A stretch of DNA of 64,000 nt from Bryoerythrophyllum caledonicum (Eukaryota > Streptophyta > Bryopsida > Pottiales > Pottiaceae), in the NCBI GenBank assembly GCA_963971425.1, contig OZ020526.1:1516180-1580179 (forward strand), given 5' to 3'. Under the pieces are notes generated by a model. The model had not been told where the DNA came from. It was given only the letters and a program-made list of their open reading frames with translations, and searched no databases. This document shows, piece by piece, positions 26,110 through 37,700 of the stretch (the first letter of the stretch is position 1; each line of letters begins with the position of its first letter). A program made the translations under genes and the position numbers.

Positions 26110-26600
26110 CAACGTCCATCCAAGAGGAAGTACTCAAGCACAAAAGACCAACAAGGTAAGCTCTATAACCCCCCCAAATTTTCACTTCTGCAATACAATG
26201 TTATTAGGAAGGATTTGCGCAGAAATAACCAAGGCGAATCACAAGAAAAAGAACCACGACGCCCACGCACGAAGAAACAAACATGCACAAACAACCAACA
26301 AGGTAAAACCTCTACCCCTGGTAAAATCTCATTTTCATAATACAACATTACCAGGTAGAACATGTGCAAAAAAGAGCCAAGCGGAACTGCAAAAAAAGAA
26401 CTCCAACGTCCACCCAAGCAGAAGCAGCCAAGTGCAAACGCTCAACAAGGTAAGTTCCCTAACCGTTCCAAATTTTCACTTAAGCAATGCCATATTACCT
26501 GGAAGAATGCGTGCAGGGAAAGCCAAGCTGAAGTACAAAAAAAGGAATTCCAACGACCACAATCAAAGAAACAGCCAAGCACAAGTAGACAAGCACGACC
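26110..26600 (+). repeat. tandem repeat, three units of about 147 bp with donor-like motif
   Basis: ACAAGGTAAG-like sequence occurs at 26151, 26297 and 26445, 146 and 148 bp apart. Each is followed by a CCAAATTTTCACTT-like stretch and an ACC(A/T)GG(A/T)AGAA phrase. In one frame the unit encodes about 49 residues (NKVSS...NFH...LPGR), so an open frame of 282 codons runs across the array. It continues into the terminal repeat of the transposon at 26798, so it is not a native gene end. Confidence 0.75.
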
Positions 26601-26786
26601 CCAAAAAAACTAGATTCAAGTGGCCCCACTCAACGGGCAAGTCTTTTCATGGCGCCACACCTGTAAGAACCCTAAAGATGAGCATTGATGCCTGGCAGCA
26701 GAGATGCCCCCCAATCTCAAGCGTAGACACCTCACCAAACCCTAGATCGGCAGAAGAAGAGGAGCGGCGCCTTAACGGCCTACACG

Positions 26787-26797
26787 ACCCTTCCAAC
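26787..26797 (+). repeat. target-site duplication of MULE, left
   Basis: CCCTTCCAACC here is repeated exactly at 41712-41722. Up to 11 bp match. Mutator-type elements usually duplicate 9 bp (range 8-11), so 9-11 bp are target duplication. Confidence 0.8.
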
Positions 26798-26862
26798 CGG
26801 ACCAAGCTATTTTGCGTGCTCAATTTTGCGAGCTGCGAGCTGCGAGCCTACGGTTGCGAGCC
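26798..26862 (+). repeat. left terminal inverted repeat of MULE
   Basis: From 26805 it reads GCTATTTTGCGTGCTCAATT and then three tandem GCGAGCT-type heptamers. It pairs with 41647-41711 with only a few mismatches. Beyond it both ends turn A/T-rich with a shared GTAAAAGT word. Confidence 0.9.
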
Positions 26863-26889
26863 TTGCAGGAAAATATTTTGTTTCAAATT

Positions 26890-27720
26890 TGAAAAAAGTA
26901 AGAGAAAGTAAAAGTTTAGTGGGTTTAGGGTTTGGTGACCTAGGTTTGGGCGCAATAAATGGGTGGACCTATGACTGTGCCGGACGGCGAAAGGTCTCAA
27001 AACGTGAGGTTATAGGGTTTTATAATTTAGTTCATATTTCCCTACCTGTACCTATGGCCGTGGATTCTATGGTCCAACAATAACGGGTAGATTGGATATC
27101 TGTAGCTATGAAGCATTTGGTTTACGGGTTCAACGTATAAAATAGTGCAGTGGAAGAGAGGAGGAGAGGCATGTGGTAGTGTAGTTTTCAGGTTAGGGTT
27201 CAGGGTGTAGGACTCCTGGATTAGGGGAACTAGTACTTAGGGTTATGGGTCCACAGTTTTATGGAGCTGTAGAGACACAACGTCGGTGGCAGACACAGTA
27301 GAAGATGGAGATATGTAGGTTTAGGCGAGAGTGATGGATAACAAAAGATATACGGTTAGAGTAAAAGGTGTAGTGTCTCATGGGAGTCCTATATGAAGTG
27401 GTCAATAAGAAGATGGATAGTTGGATTTGGTTTAGGTGAAGTGGATAGCAAACACGGTTTAGGGTATTGGGGGAGCATCATAAGTTTAAGATAACTGACG
27501 ATAGACAGTCACAAGGGGTTAGTGGAATAGTGAGAGATTCAACCACGTTCGGTTTAGGGACAAGCAAAATTAGAAGCGGCAGAGGGTAACTGTCCCTTCT
27601 TTCATGCAAGTGAAGAGATAGAGTAGACAAGATGTACTTCAAGCTGTGGAGGTGGCCCTTTTAGTCTCACCGTTTTTTAAATGGAAGGATTGTCTTCTTA
27701 CAAGCTTAGCGAGTGGAAAT
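26890..27720. other. left subterminal non-coding region of MULE with GGTTTAGGG-type motifs
   Basis: No gene is seen. GGGTTTAGGGTTTGG (near 26920), GGTTAGGGTTCAGGG (near 27192) and GGTTTAGGGTATTGGGG (near 27455), plus several GGTTTAGG words, recur in about 600 bp. They look like telobox-type motifs (AAACCCTAA on the other strand) often found in plant promoters. Here they lie at the 3' end of the transposase gene. Confidence 0.5.
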
Positions 27721-27725
27721 GGTAG

Positions 27726-30700
27726 CTATACTGCATAGTATTTGAGGAGTAGAATGTGAAGAATACGCTTGATTTCATTCCAACTGAAACTAGGTGCGTG
27801 AATAAAGACATCTACCTCCGGATCTAAACCACACACAATGTTGAATATGTAGTAGAGGTGCTTACAGTAAGTCCATGAGCCGCGTTTGCCAAGCGACTTC
27901 TTCGACATCTCTGTGAAAGAGAGGCAGTCGCAGCTTGGAAATTGACCGATTGTGACGAAATATCGGGAAACAGTGGAAATGTTCCGTGACTTCAAAGTGA
28001 CAATGCAACCAAGGGCTGGAGGTGGAACCATTAGAATCGTGCAGAGTTTTCCCATTATGGAGTGAGCAGAGGCGCAGCTGTTATGGTGACGAGTAGTAGG
28101 AGCAGCTTCATTTCTTCGGATGTTTTTTCTGTATCGCTTGGTTGGATGGTCTGTAGGGTTAGGAGGCATAGGGTAATTGTTCAGGTTCACCGAGACGCCT
28201 TCACCGAACAACTTTCTAGGAGACAGAACCTCACGCTCAGCGAGACAAAACCCAGCAGTTTCTAAGGCAAGTATCTCTGTTCTGCTCAGGTTTGTGCCCA
28301 TTTGAACTGGCCAGAACTGTGGAGGAGGTGGCATACTTTGAACCCACTTGCGCCGTGTGCCCATAACACAACGATGAATGTCGTCGTTGCAGAAGAAGAA
28401 CCGATGTCTCTCTAATCTAGTCTTTCTGTAATTGTCCATCAAGCCAGTGTAAGTAGGGGTAGCTGTTGCTTGGTTGTTCTGTACAATAGATGCCACACAC
28501 TTCTTCCTTGTACCGGCTTGAAGAGCGAAACATTTCCTAGCAGATGTTTTAGGAAGCCTTGCGATGTGCCAGTCATTCTCATCACAGACCGTCTCTTGTA
28601 CAGCTCTCACGCCTGGAACCCGGGAAGAAGTTCTTGGTGGAGAAGAAGGAAGTACTTTAGGAGCTTCCGGAGAGGGATTTGGTGATGGCAAGGGATCATC
28701 AGCTGTGAGATCCACAATCACTTCATCAATGCGACGTGCCTTACCTCTGGGGCGGGAGATGCTAATCTTATCCGGGCGATGTGAATCAAATTCAGAACCT
28801 GGAGGAAGATCAACTTTTCTCTTCAAGTATACAAACTCCTCTTCTCCTTCTAGGTGAGGATTGCGAGTGCAGAATTCGTCCCCACCGGGCATGTTGGCAA
28901 GGGCGGCATGAAGAACCTTAGCATTTCCTGTGCGCTGCGCGGTGCGAAGGGCAGTACGGAGCCGGAGTTCTTCCTTTCCTAGACCCGTACGTGGCTTCTC
29001 ACCCTTCACGAATTGATAGTACGCGACAACTTGCATGAAAGCACGAACCATGTCGACGACTGCAGCAACATACAAATCATTCCCTCGTTTTCCCGACTGT
29101 TGTAACCATTTGTTGTGAACCGACTTCGCCAAATTACAGGAAGGCATCTCGGCTAGTTCAGCTTCGCTAAGGTTCTGCAGAGAACGGGACAAAACATAGT
29201 TCAAGAGAAAGATTGAATTGTAAGGACCGTTTAGAACAGCAAAGAAAAGCAATGCAGTGACAAAGATGTGAATTAAATAACAGAGGAGTTCACTGAGAGG
29301 AGGGACATGTTAGGAAATCTTGCAATGCGAGTTCAATGATTATATGTAACATAATCAGGGCCACAACTTTTGTATTGCCGATATCGGCAGGCCCAAAACT
29401 GATGGGGCGACTATCAAGGGAGGACCAAACAGCGGTGCTTCGGCTCTAGTGCACGAGCCGCCGACGTCGGCAATGTTTAAATGAATGATATGAAATGTAA
29501 AATATAGAATGTGCAACTTAGAATTTGTGAGGCTATCGGATGACACCAATTCAAGCAATTGTGAAAAGGAAACAATGAGTGCACTTACAAGTTCCATGAA
29601 TCCTCCCCACTGCCGATATCGGAAATGCCACAAAGATAGCCAGAGCTCTAGTCTCAGAAGCCCGTCCTCAGTTGATGCCCCGGAGGACAACCACCACGCC
29701 CTGATTGCCAGGTACCTGCACTCGGCCACCTCCAAAGAGATGGAATTTTTATATTGCTTACAAAGCCTTCGGTGCTCATCTTGGAGGTCGCTTCGAATAT
29801 CTGCCTTCGTATGCTTTTCAAGAGACTGAGCCCAATGAAAGAGGCAAGTTCTTTCTCTGGACTCCATTGGAACGGCAGGGTAGCCACTACCGTAAATTAT
29901 TCGAACAACATTCCAGTTTGCCTGGGCACTATCCGCCATGAATCCCTTGAAATTTGGACTGAGAAGGTCATGTCTGCTACAAACTGCACTCAGATTCCGC
30001 CAGAACACTATCTGAGCTGCCACATCTTCGGACTGCAAATCGCAAATAGCAATGGTCATGATCCGACAGTAAGTAGAGTCGTACACATGGCAAGCCATTG
30101 TGGTCCAAGATTTGACACGTTTGACGTGGTCAAACATCATCCAGGAGTCTCCTAAATCACCCCCTTGTTGCATTCGCTTCACTAAATCAACTCCACTCCC
30201 AGGACCAACCTCGGCCATCTTGAAAATGAAGACTTTATCAGAGTCTGTTCCTTGACCAGGGAAACGATTCTCCTGTATGAAGGCCGAGTTGCTTGACCCC
30301 CTCAGCTTGGTGATGCTGTTCATGACACCGAATCGGCGAAGGTAACGGAACGTTGTCACCTCATTCCGAATGCTAGGAGAGGACATCAGTTTGAACTTGT
30401 CCAAGACGGGGACAAGTTCTTCCAAAGGCAATGTTCTCTGTGGCACGCCATCAGGGCATAAGAGTAATTCCCCAAGAAACTCCTTGCTAGCTTCGAGGAC
30501 AATAGAGGAATTTGTTCCAGCCGGAGTTCGTTCCACCTGGTCGCCAATGAGGCAACGAAGCTTTGCCGAGGAGTCCCTGTAGTTCCCTTTCTTCACAGCA
30601 TGACCATGTGAACCCAAGTGAATACAGGCTCGGGTCACATGGCTTTCGCCAGGAACGTAATATATCTTTGCCGGGCAACAACCATAACAGGTTGGCGGAA

Positions 30701-31699
30701 CGTGACACACAGCGCAGACAACAGTAGAATGAAGAGGAGGGTCACAGCCAGGCACAAAAGGTGATGCAGAATTCCCCTCCCACACAGTTTCATTAACTGA
30801 GGACGACCTATTGGACGCTTTAAAAAATCACAGGAATCATTGGCGCACTTCAACTCGCCAAGACATGAAGACATTCGAAAGGTGAGGTGAAACTCAGATT
30901 TGATGTGCGAAGTGGCAGTTCGCGTCCAAGCGTGGCCATCATCCCGCTTGTCCATTCCGTGCAGGTGCCCAGCTTTTGTGGAAGGAGGATACTTTCCCAG
31001 AGGAGGTAGTTCGAAGATGACATCTCCATTGAAATCTGGAGGAAGAAAATTAACCTTGCGAACTAGAATGGAATTGTAATCTAGTTTTGACAAAACGGAC
31101 TTCGATCCAGGTCTGCTGCTAAGAAGTCGGAGATAGTGGACGACACTATCGGAAGGAGGAAGAGGGGGTTTAAGATTGGCGGGACCAACACGCTGAGACG
31201 CTGTGGACTGAGAAACATGGATTGCCGAGTTCAAAACGGAAGCACTAGGAACGGTAGCATAAGGGATGCAGTTGCTGTCGGAATCGTCACTTAGAACGAC
31301 TACTCCTTCATCAGGTGGCTCTAGTTTAACCTTCCGGAGAAGTGGAGTCACATCAGAACAGCGACCAGGTGTCAAGTTGGACGAACCAATATCAGGTGCT
31401 ATATCCACAGTTCCATAGACTCGATAGTTTCCACGAGCCAGGAGCCAAGTCTTTGTACCGTCAACAGAGGAAGGCATCTGAGCAACTGTATGGCTGACCT
31501 CGTTTGTGACGGGGTCAAGAACATCCATATCAACATGGACACTGTGTTCCAAGAAATGGAAACGAGAGGCCAAACGACTTTTAGAAACTGTAGCAAACCC
31601 ATCTTCTAAAGCAGGAAAAGAAATGGGTAAAGCTTGACCAGCAGCCCGAATGAGAACAGATCCACAGTTCAGAACATGTGATGCAGCCATGTAATACAA
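27726..31699 (-). CDS. MULE transposase with SWIM zinc finger
   Basis: This would catalyse cut-and-paste movement of the surrounding element. Reading leftward: an N-terminal region of about 290 codons (start ATG at 31699 or 31690); a Cys/His-rich segment (CAVCHVPPTCYGCC, then CIHLGSHGH); a DDE core with Asp in HVYDSTYC (near 30085), Asp in FMADSAQANW and the typical CLFHW after it; an intron (29175-29588, donor GTAAGTGC, acceptor TCTGCAG); and a C-terminal half ending in a SWIM finger (CDC...CKH, near 27860-27935). Total length is near 1185 aa, long for a MULE. Two SUMO-interaction-like motifs occur (VVVLSDDSD and VIVDLTADD). One frame change is needed at a T6 run near 30826-30831, either slippage or an assembly error. 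Confidence 0.87.
29375..29390. repeat. 18-bp-type palindrome, transposase intron
   Basis: TTGCCGATATCGGCAG is a copy of the element-wide GCTGCCGA-N2-TCGGCAGC palindrome with shortened arms. It lies in the transposase intron. Confidence 0.75.
29457..29474. repeat. palindrome copy, transposase intron
   Basis: GCCGCCGACGTCGGCAAT is a variant of the element-wide palindrome, 82 bp from the previous copy. Confidence 0.7.
29611..29624. repeat. palindrome copy inside transposase exon
   Basis: TGCCGATATCGGAA has the palindrome core and lies in coding DNA, where it encodes part of RYRQW shortly before the exon end. Confidence 0.6.
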
Positions 31700-33330
31700 G
31701 AGATTTGGTGAAGAGATTCAAAAGAAGGCGGAGGCTGCTGAGGCTAAGGATGCAGAATTATGTGAAGCCTGAAAATGGCAAGATCTTTGGAGAGGATGGA
31801 ATATAGAGTAAATATAAGTTTAGAGAATGCCAAAAGTACAAGGGAGACGAAGTTCAACTAATTCCGTTGAGTGATTAAGATATGCCGCTGTTGAACTGTG
31901 GTATCAGAGGTTGAATCATAAAATCCGTGAAGAGTACACTGTTTCAAAACATGTCACGTAGGAGCACTAATGAGCGATATAGTGGATTAAAGTATTTTAA
32001 AAAGGAGGCCGTCAATATTCATCTCAGGTTGCAGCCTAAATATCCAATAGTTAAAAGAATGGCGGCGAACTCAATTTATTTCATAAAAGTACCAGCTCAG
32101 TTAGCACAGTGACCGATGCATACCAAATTCAGTGAATCAATGATCGTGGGTTCTACCAGGGATTTTGGCTTGGCAATTAGTATTAAGTGCCAGATTAATG
32201 AACTTGTCAGATTTATCGGTGGCGGTCGCTATTCAGGATTAGAATGAGTAGGGGGTCTCGACTAGAAAGGAGGGATGAATTTGACAAATTTGGGGAATTG
32301 CAATTCAAGGGCTATGCCGAAGAGACGCAGAAAACAAACATTTTTCTTTACAAATAGAAAGCAACTGAAACGATCTAGGCAGATAAGGGCGATGAGATCG
32401 AGCAATAGATTGGCAAATGTCGGGGACACAACAAAAGTACTTGAGTTTGAAGGGACAGGGAAGGCCAGAGTGGGGGAGGGAGGAGCTAGTTTGATTGAGC
32501 TTCAGAGATTGTTAGAAAGCAATATGATAAAAGGTGGTAGTCTCGCGGGGAGCCACATCGGTAGTCCAAGTGAGGATGGTGTTGGTGAATGCAGCAGTGC
32601 CGATGAGACGGGGCAAGGTTTGTGGAACAGACTGCTTGTAAGTGCACAAAGTCTCTTATGACTGCAGACAATTTGCTCACTCAATCAAGTCGAAATGATA
32701 GCTGTTACACGCGTTGTTTCGGTCGTTCTCTTTTACCACAAATCCCAATCAGGGTGATGAATGTTGTAGTGTCATAGGGTTTCAGATCAACGTTCTTACC
32801 CTTCGTGCTAGTATCTGTGATCGTCCTGCTACCTCGTAAGAGATGAACCCGCTATCTGAATCAAAGCGGCAGTCATAGTTTTGCTTGCTTAAACTGTGTT
32901 GACGTGATCGCAGAAGAACGAGATCTTCATAGTCTGGCGATAGAGGAAACCGGTGGTGGGGGGAGCTCGCCGGCCATCATCGAGGGTTTGTAACTCTTGT
33001 CTATGTATTTTGTTAGTGTCATGTTTCCAGATTTGGTCACAACTGAGGTGTCCAGGCTTGAGGAGTCGTTCCATTTCTCGGAAGTAGTTATGCATGCTCA
33101 AACTCTGCTCTCGAGAATATAGAAGAACGTGATCCTAATAGTTTCGCGATCTAGGGCGCTGATTTTAGAAGCAGCTCGCCGGCCGTCATCGACGGTATTT
33201 AAATCCTGTCGCTTTTCATCTCATTGTCATGTTTTCAGATAAGGTCTTGGGTGTGGACTTGTCACTTGCAAGGTGAGTGAAATGAGTCAGTATAGTCGAA
33301 GTCGATTGATTTCACAGAAGTAGGGTTAGC
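31700..33330. other. central intergenic region of MULE, left part
   Basis: This lies upstream of the transposase gene and should contain its promoter. The only coding candidate is the ORF at 32275. Two blocks near 32880-33080 and 33120-33240 are diverged copies of each other (each has GATCGCAGAAGAACGAGATC-like or AGAAGAACGTGATCCTAATA-like text, then AGCTCGCCGGCC.TCATCGA and TTGTCATGTTTTCAGAT-like text). Confidence 0.5.
32275..32661 (+). CDS. small basic hypothetical protein, 128 aa
   Basis: An ATG preceded by AAGGAGGG opens 128 codons between the two main genes of the transposon. The first third is strongly basic (MPKRRRKQTFFFTNRKQLKR) and would act as a nuclear-localisation or nucleic-acid-binding tail. 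The rest is acidic/neutral, ending NRLLVSAQSLL. I do not recognise a family. It could be a third gene of the element or an unspliced first exon. It could also be chance. Confidence 0.3.
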   Translation: MNLTNLGNCNSRAMPKRRRKQTFFFTNRKQLKRSRQIRAMRSSNRLANVGDTTKVLEFEGTGKARVGEGGASLIELQRLLESNMIKGGSLAGSHIGSPSEDGVGECSSADETGQGLWNRLLVSAQSLL

Positions 33331-33353
33331 AGAGGTTGCGGCGCCAACAGGAA

Positions 33354-33766
33354 GCTGCCAATGTCGGTAGCTCCCAGGTGCCCACACTCTTGTTGGAGTC
33401 GCGACCCTTGCTGGTTGCGACGCGAGTAGGGGGCTGCCGATGACGGCAGCTCCCAAGTCTGGACACTCTTAGCGCGAGAGGGCCACCACCTGGAGGCTGC
33501 CGACATCGGCAGCCCCATGCTAGCGTCGCGACCGTTGCTGGTAGCGACGCCAGTATGGGGCTGCCGATGTCGGCAACTCCCAAGTGTGGACACTCTTAGC
33601 GCGAGAGGGCCACCACCTGGAGGCTGCCGACATCGGCAGCCCATGCTGGCGTCGCGACCGTTGCTGGTAGCGGCGCCAGCATGGGACTGCCGATGTCGGT
33701 AGCTCCCAAGTGTGGACACTCTTGGCGCGAGAGGGCCACCACCTGGAGGCTGCCGACATTGGCAGC
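33354..33766. repeat. phased palindrome array, seven sites at 63-bp spacing
   Basis: Copies of GCTGCCGACATCGGCAGC or its reverse complement start at 33354, 33433, 33496, 33560, 33623, 33686 and 33749. After the first interval (79 bp) the spacing is 63, 64, 63, 63 and 63 bp, six helical turns, with orientation alternating. The spacers alternate between two 45-bp sequences, giving a 126-127-bp tandem unit. One spacer is itself an inverted repeat around GTTGCT. This is iteron-like in design and lies between the two divergent genes. Confidence 0.88.
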
Positions 33767-34750
33767 CCCTTGCACACACATATTGGGATCAAATTTTGTA
33801 TTGAAGAGTCCTGTGAGCATGGTTTAGGTTACTAGTTATATCCTCTATATTTTAGGTGGCTTGACAGAATATCACTAGGCGCTCACCGGTAAAGTTGGGT
33901 GGAGTGTTTACCAGCATTGACCACATTGCTCTTGAGCAGTTTGGACCCCCCATGGTTCAAATCGAATTGACAATATGCTAGTTTGGTGCCAACTTCATAG
34001 ATCACTCCTTCCGTGTTGATTGTTGGTTTCTTGTGCCGCTTTGCTTGATCGGACTTTGGAATTTGTATTTTATGGTAACATAGGTTTTTCATTTTTCATT
34101 TTAAGCAATGCTAATAGGCGTCGAGGTATGAACTTGTTCCTTCAGGATCGGTGATATTCACTTTATTCAACAAATTTAATGAGTTTAGGCCGTGATCGAA
34201 GATGCTTGGGGCCCAAACATTTTAAGTTTTGAGCCCAAACTCCAGATGATAAGGGCCTAAACCAGAGAAGTTTAGGCCCTAACTAAAGATGTTATCCTCA
34301 CTGCTATGAGTCGCATTGATCACTGATAATTAGTTATTGTCTGGGTTGGGTTAGAAGAATGCACCACGACGATAATAGAGTTACTGTTGATGAGAGCCGT
34401 TGTTCATTCAGTTTGTAATCGCTGCTACCTTCTTAGAGCATATTATCGTCATTTAGGGTTTAGGTTCAAACTGAAGATCTGATCCTCACTGCTGTGAGTT
34501 GCATTGAGCACTGATAATTAGTCCTCGTCTGGGTTGGGTTAGTGGAATGCACCACAACGAAATTAGAGTTACTTTTGATAAGAGCCGTTGTTCATTCAGT
34601 TTGTAAGAAGTTCTCCTAATCGCTGCTAATTTCTTAGAGCTTATTATGGTCTTCTAGGGTTTAATGCGCCCGCGAGCGATTTCAGAAGATTGAAATGCAT
34701 TGCATTTGTGTTTGACCCAAAACCAATGTCTTTCAACAGGACGCGATCAC
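33767..34750. other. central intergenic region of MULE, right part
   Basis: This is presumed 5' region of the ParB-methyltransferase gene. Two blocks (about 34240-34420 and 34450-34650) are diverged copies, both containing CACTGCTGTGAGTYGCATTG-like text, CTGATAATTAGT and GGTTGGGTTAG. Just before exon 1, TTTCAACAG resembles a splice acceptor, so a leader intron is likely. Confidence 0.5.
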
Positions 34751-37700
34751 ATGGCAACTGGAGAGGGCAACGACCGGCGCAGTATGGAGACAGGGAATGA
34801 AGAACCCCTCAGGAGCGGACAAGACGTGGTGGACGGTAAGTGCACTAGTTCCATTGTCAAAATTTTCACGATTCGAATCTCAATAGTTAATGTCCAAGCA
34901 TTCGATTTATCGTGACATAGCTCCCGCCGAGGGGCTGCCGACATCGGCAGCTCCAAAGTGCGGGCACTTTCCTAACGGGAAGCACCTACACTCCGGAGCT
35001 GCCGATGTCGGCAGCCCCTCGCCAGGAGGAGCTGACGATAATGTCAGCCTGGCTACGGCAGGGCTGTTTAAATTGACAGCTCGTCCGAGGAGATTCGAGT
35101 CAGTGTCTGCTCGTCCTGACACGGATATCTCGTTCGCGCCTTTCAGAGAGTGCGAGTCCGCTACTGCTCACAGCTTTCCATTCTTAGCTGCCGTCTTTGA
35201 TTGCCAACCTGACCGCACGAGGAAGCCTTATTATGTGACCATAATTAATCCCTGAAACGTCAATCTTGACAGGGACGCATTTCACTCCGCAGATTACAAA
35301 AAATGTAGCACCTTTGGATTGAGGATTCATCAACTTTCATCTTTCATAAGGAGGTCATTTCAATAGATTACCTTGTTATGTTCAAAGACGACACCTAACA
35401 TGTAGAATACTATGGCCTTGTGACGTTTAAGGGTTATTTGACATATTCATGTTAACTTCCAAGGGTTGTTTGTGAGAGGGATCACCTGTATTGGCTCATG
35501 GATCACCTGTATTGGACATACTGGACGTTTAAGGGTTAAGGGATCACCTGTATTGAGTCCATGAGCCATGAACACCCATTCACCATATTATTATCAGCTT
35601 ATTCGTTAACAAGCCCGACCAGATTCTCACTGGAGGATTTGACGACGAATAACTTGTTGTCGAGAAGGGCGGAGTCGTAGAGCTCCAGGAAGATATTCAT
35701 GGACGATATCAGGTGCCATTGATTGCTCTCGGGGTTGAATACCTGGGCAGTCGACCCTGCAACTGATCACGTTCAGGTTATTTATAACACCTGAAAACCG
35801 AAAGAATATCACGATATCACCTGACCAACGAGGGGACATGTGTTGATTAATGAATGGACTAATCATCTTCAACAAGAGATGATATTTACTCAAAATAGGT
35901 ACGGGATAATGATCAACCTGCCTTGCACTTGGCCCGGGGATTGTTCAGTGGGGCGACAGATTTCCACCAGTAAAGTTGTATGTCATGTCTCGTATAGTTA
36001 TAATCAACCACAACTGCATGCATTGTCATGTCTCTACCGCTCCTTTGCCGATGAGCTGCCGACATCGGCAGCTCTGGAGTGCGGGTGCTTCCCGCTAGGA
36101 AAGTGCCCGCACTCCGGAGCTGCCGATATCGGCAGCCCCTCGGCAGGAGGAGCTGTCTGAGGCTGACAAGAGGAGCTGACAGCCTGGGTGTGGTGGGGCT
36201 GTTTAAATGAACATTGTCTCCGAGAAGATTTGGACATCGGTGACGCTCAATTGCATGAGCTTCTTGTTTGGAATTTGCGTGATGACTTCTGATTTTGTTC
36301 TTATTTGCAAATAATTTGTTCTCATTTGCTTGGATATTGATGATTAGCTTCAGAGGAGGGAGAGGAGACGACTAGTGCTCGGGCTTATGGTGGATCATCT
36401 CAACGGTCGCAACCGCATATTTTTATGGCAGGTAATGACAATGCTGTTTAAATTATGGATTTATTTCTGAATTGCAGTCTGACCTCATTTTATTAGGTTC
36501 GGAGGTTGGGGAGGCTGCTGATCGCATTAATGTTCCGGTCAACGACTTTCCGGTTGAAGATGACTTGCTTGAAAATAGTGTTCTTGGTGTAGAGATGTCA
36601 GCGGAGGACCTCAGTAGAGAAATGGATAAGTTGGTGGTTATGGAGTCCGCTAATACAAGTCTTGTCCTTGACGAACTTCGGTTCAAACCAAGGAACAAAT
36701 CAAAGCTAAATATTCCTCTGTGCCAAATGCTTCCCTTAGCTGCTGTTAGGCCATATTTAAAGAACGATGTCATGGCACTTGGGGCTCAGTTTGTGAGCAC
36801 CGGATATATGGATGGCCAAGAAGTGTTCTACGTTGCGATGCATGATAATGAAGGCAGATCCAAGGCTGTCTCTGACCATATAAAATCAAATTGGAGCCGG
36901 TTTTGGGTTGAGGCTAACAATGCCTTTGAAGTAGAGCTAATGAAGGAGGAAGATTGGAAGCAGTTTTCTGGAATGATGTTCTTTGTTTGGGACGGTAACC
37001 ACCGTCTTGCAGCATGGTTGCCAATAATCAACAGAGATCATGCAAGTGATTCAGCATGGCACTATGCGGTGGAGTCCATCATTCTTGTTGTTGATGGTCA
37101 GGTGGGAAGGCTTCAAACAACGCTCCATCAAGTGAATTGGTAAGCCACTCGACAATGTCTAGATCACTTCCATTGCCTCCCTAGATATTTATTGTTTTAA
37201 ATGTGATGTGCAGGAGAAATCAAACTGGGCATGTCAAACTTAACCTTGTCCACAAGTTGTACCGCATGCAAGGAATCGCAGGTCAACCGTTGACGTTTTT
37301 CGAGAATTTAGTATCGAAGGAAGACTTAGCGAGTGCTGACAAGAAGCAGAAGTCTGCTAATCATCAAACGTGGTACACATTGACAGTGGATGCACTAATC
37401 GGTGTGCTCTATCAGGTACAACTTAGAATTCTAATCTCCATTTCCGTTCAGTCTCTCAATTTTTGCTTCTCTTGGATTGACGTGACGGCCTCGAGCATAC
37501 TTTCCGCTTGAAGAGGTACCGAGCTAGTAGTGCCGACATCGGCACATCCTGTAATGGTTTTCGTTCCATGAATGATTATTTCTGTTAATTTAGTCACTAA
37601 TTGTAGAACCTCCACAAAGGTGCCGATTTTGACTCCCCCAAGGACCAAGATAATTACTTCGACTTCTAGAATTTTCTTCTATTAACTTGAATGAGCGTTT

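Noticed and set aside
24926-26911. Frames of 134-282 codons in the AC-rich repeat region as host genes
   Set aside because: They repeat with the tandem units and one runs on into the MULE terminal repeat, so their ends are artefacts.
28062-30582. Top-strand frames up to 133 codons in the MULE left half
   Set aside because: They are antisense shadows of the transposase gene.
31899-31910. TGGTATCAGAGG, like the initiator-tRNA primer site of plant retrotransposons
   Set aside because: No LTR end precedes it and it lies between the two MULE genes; a chance match is more likely.
33262-33820. Several overlapping long frames on both strands
   Set aside because: They follow the 126-bp tandem unit of the palindrome array; the repeated unit happens to lack stops.
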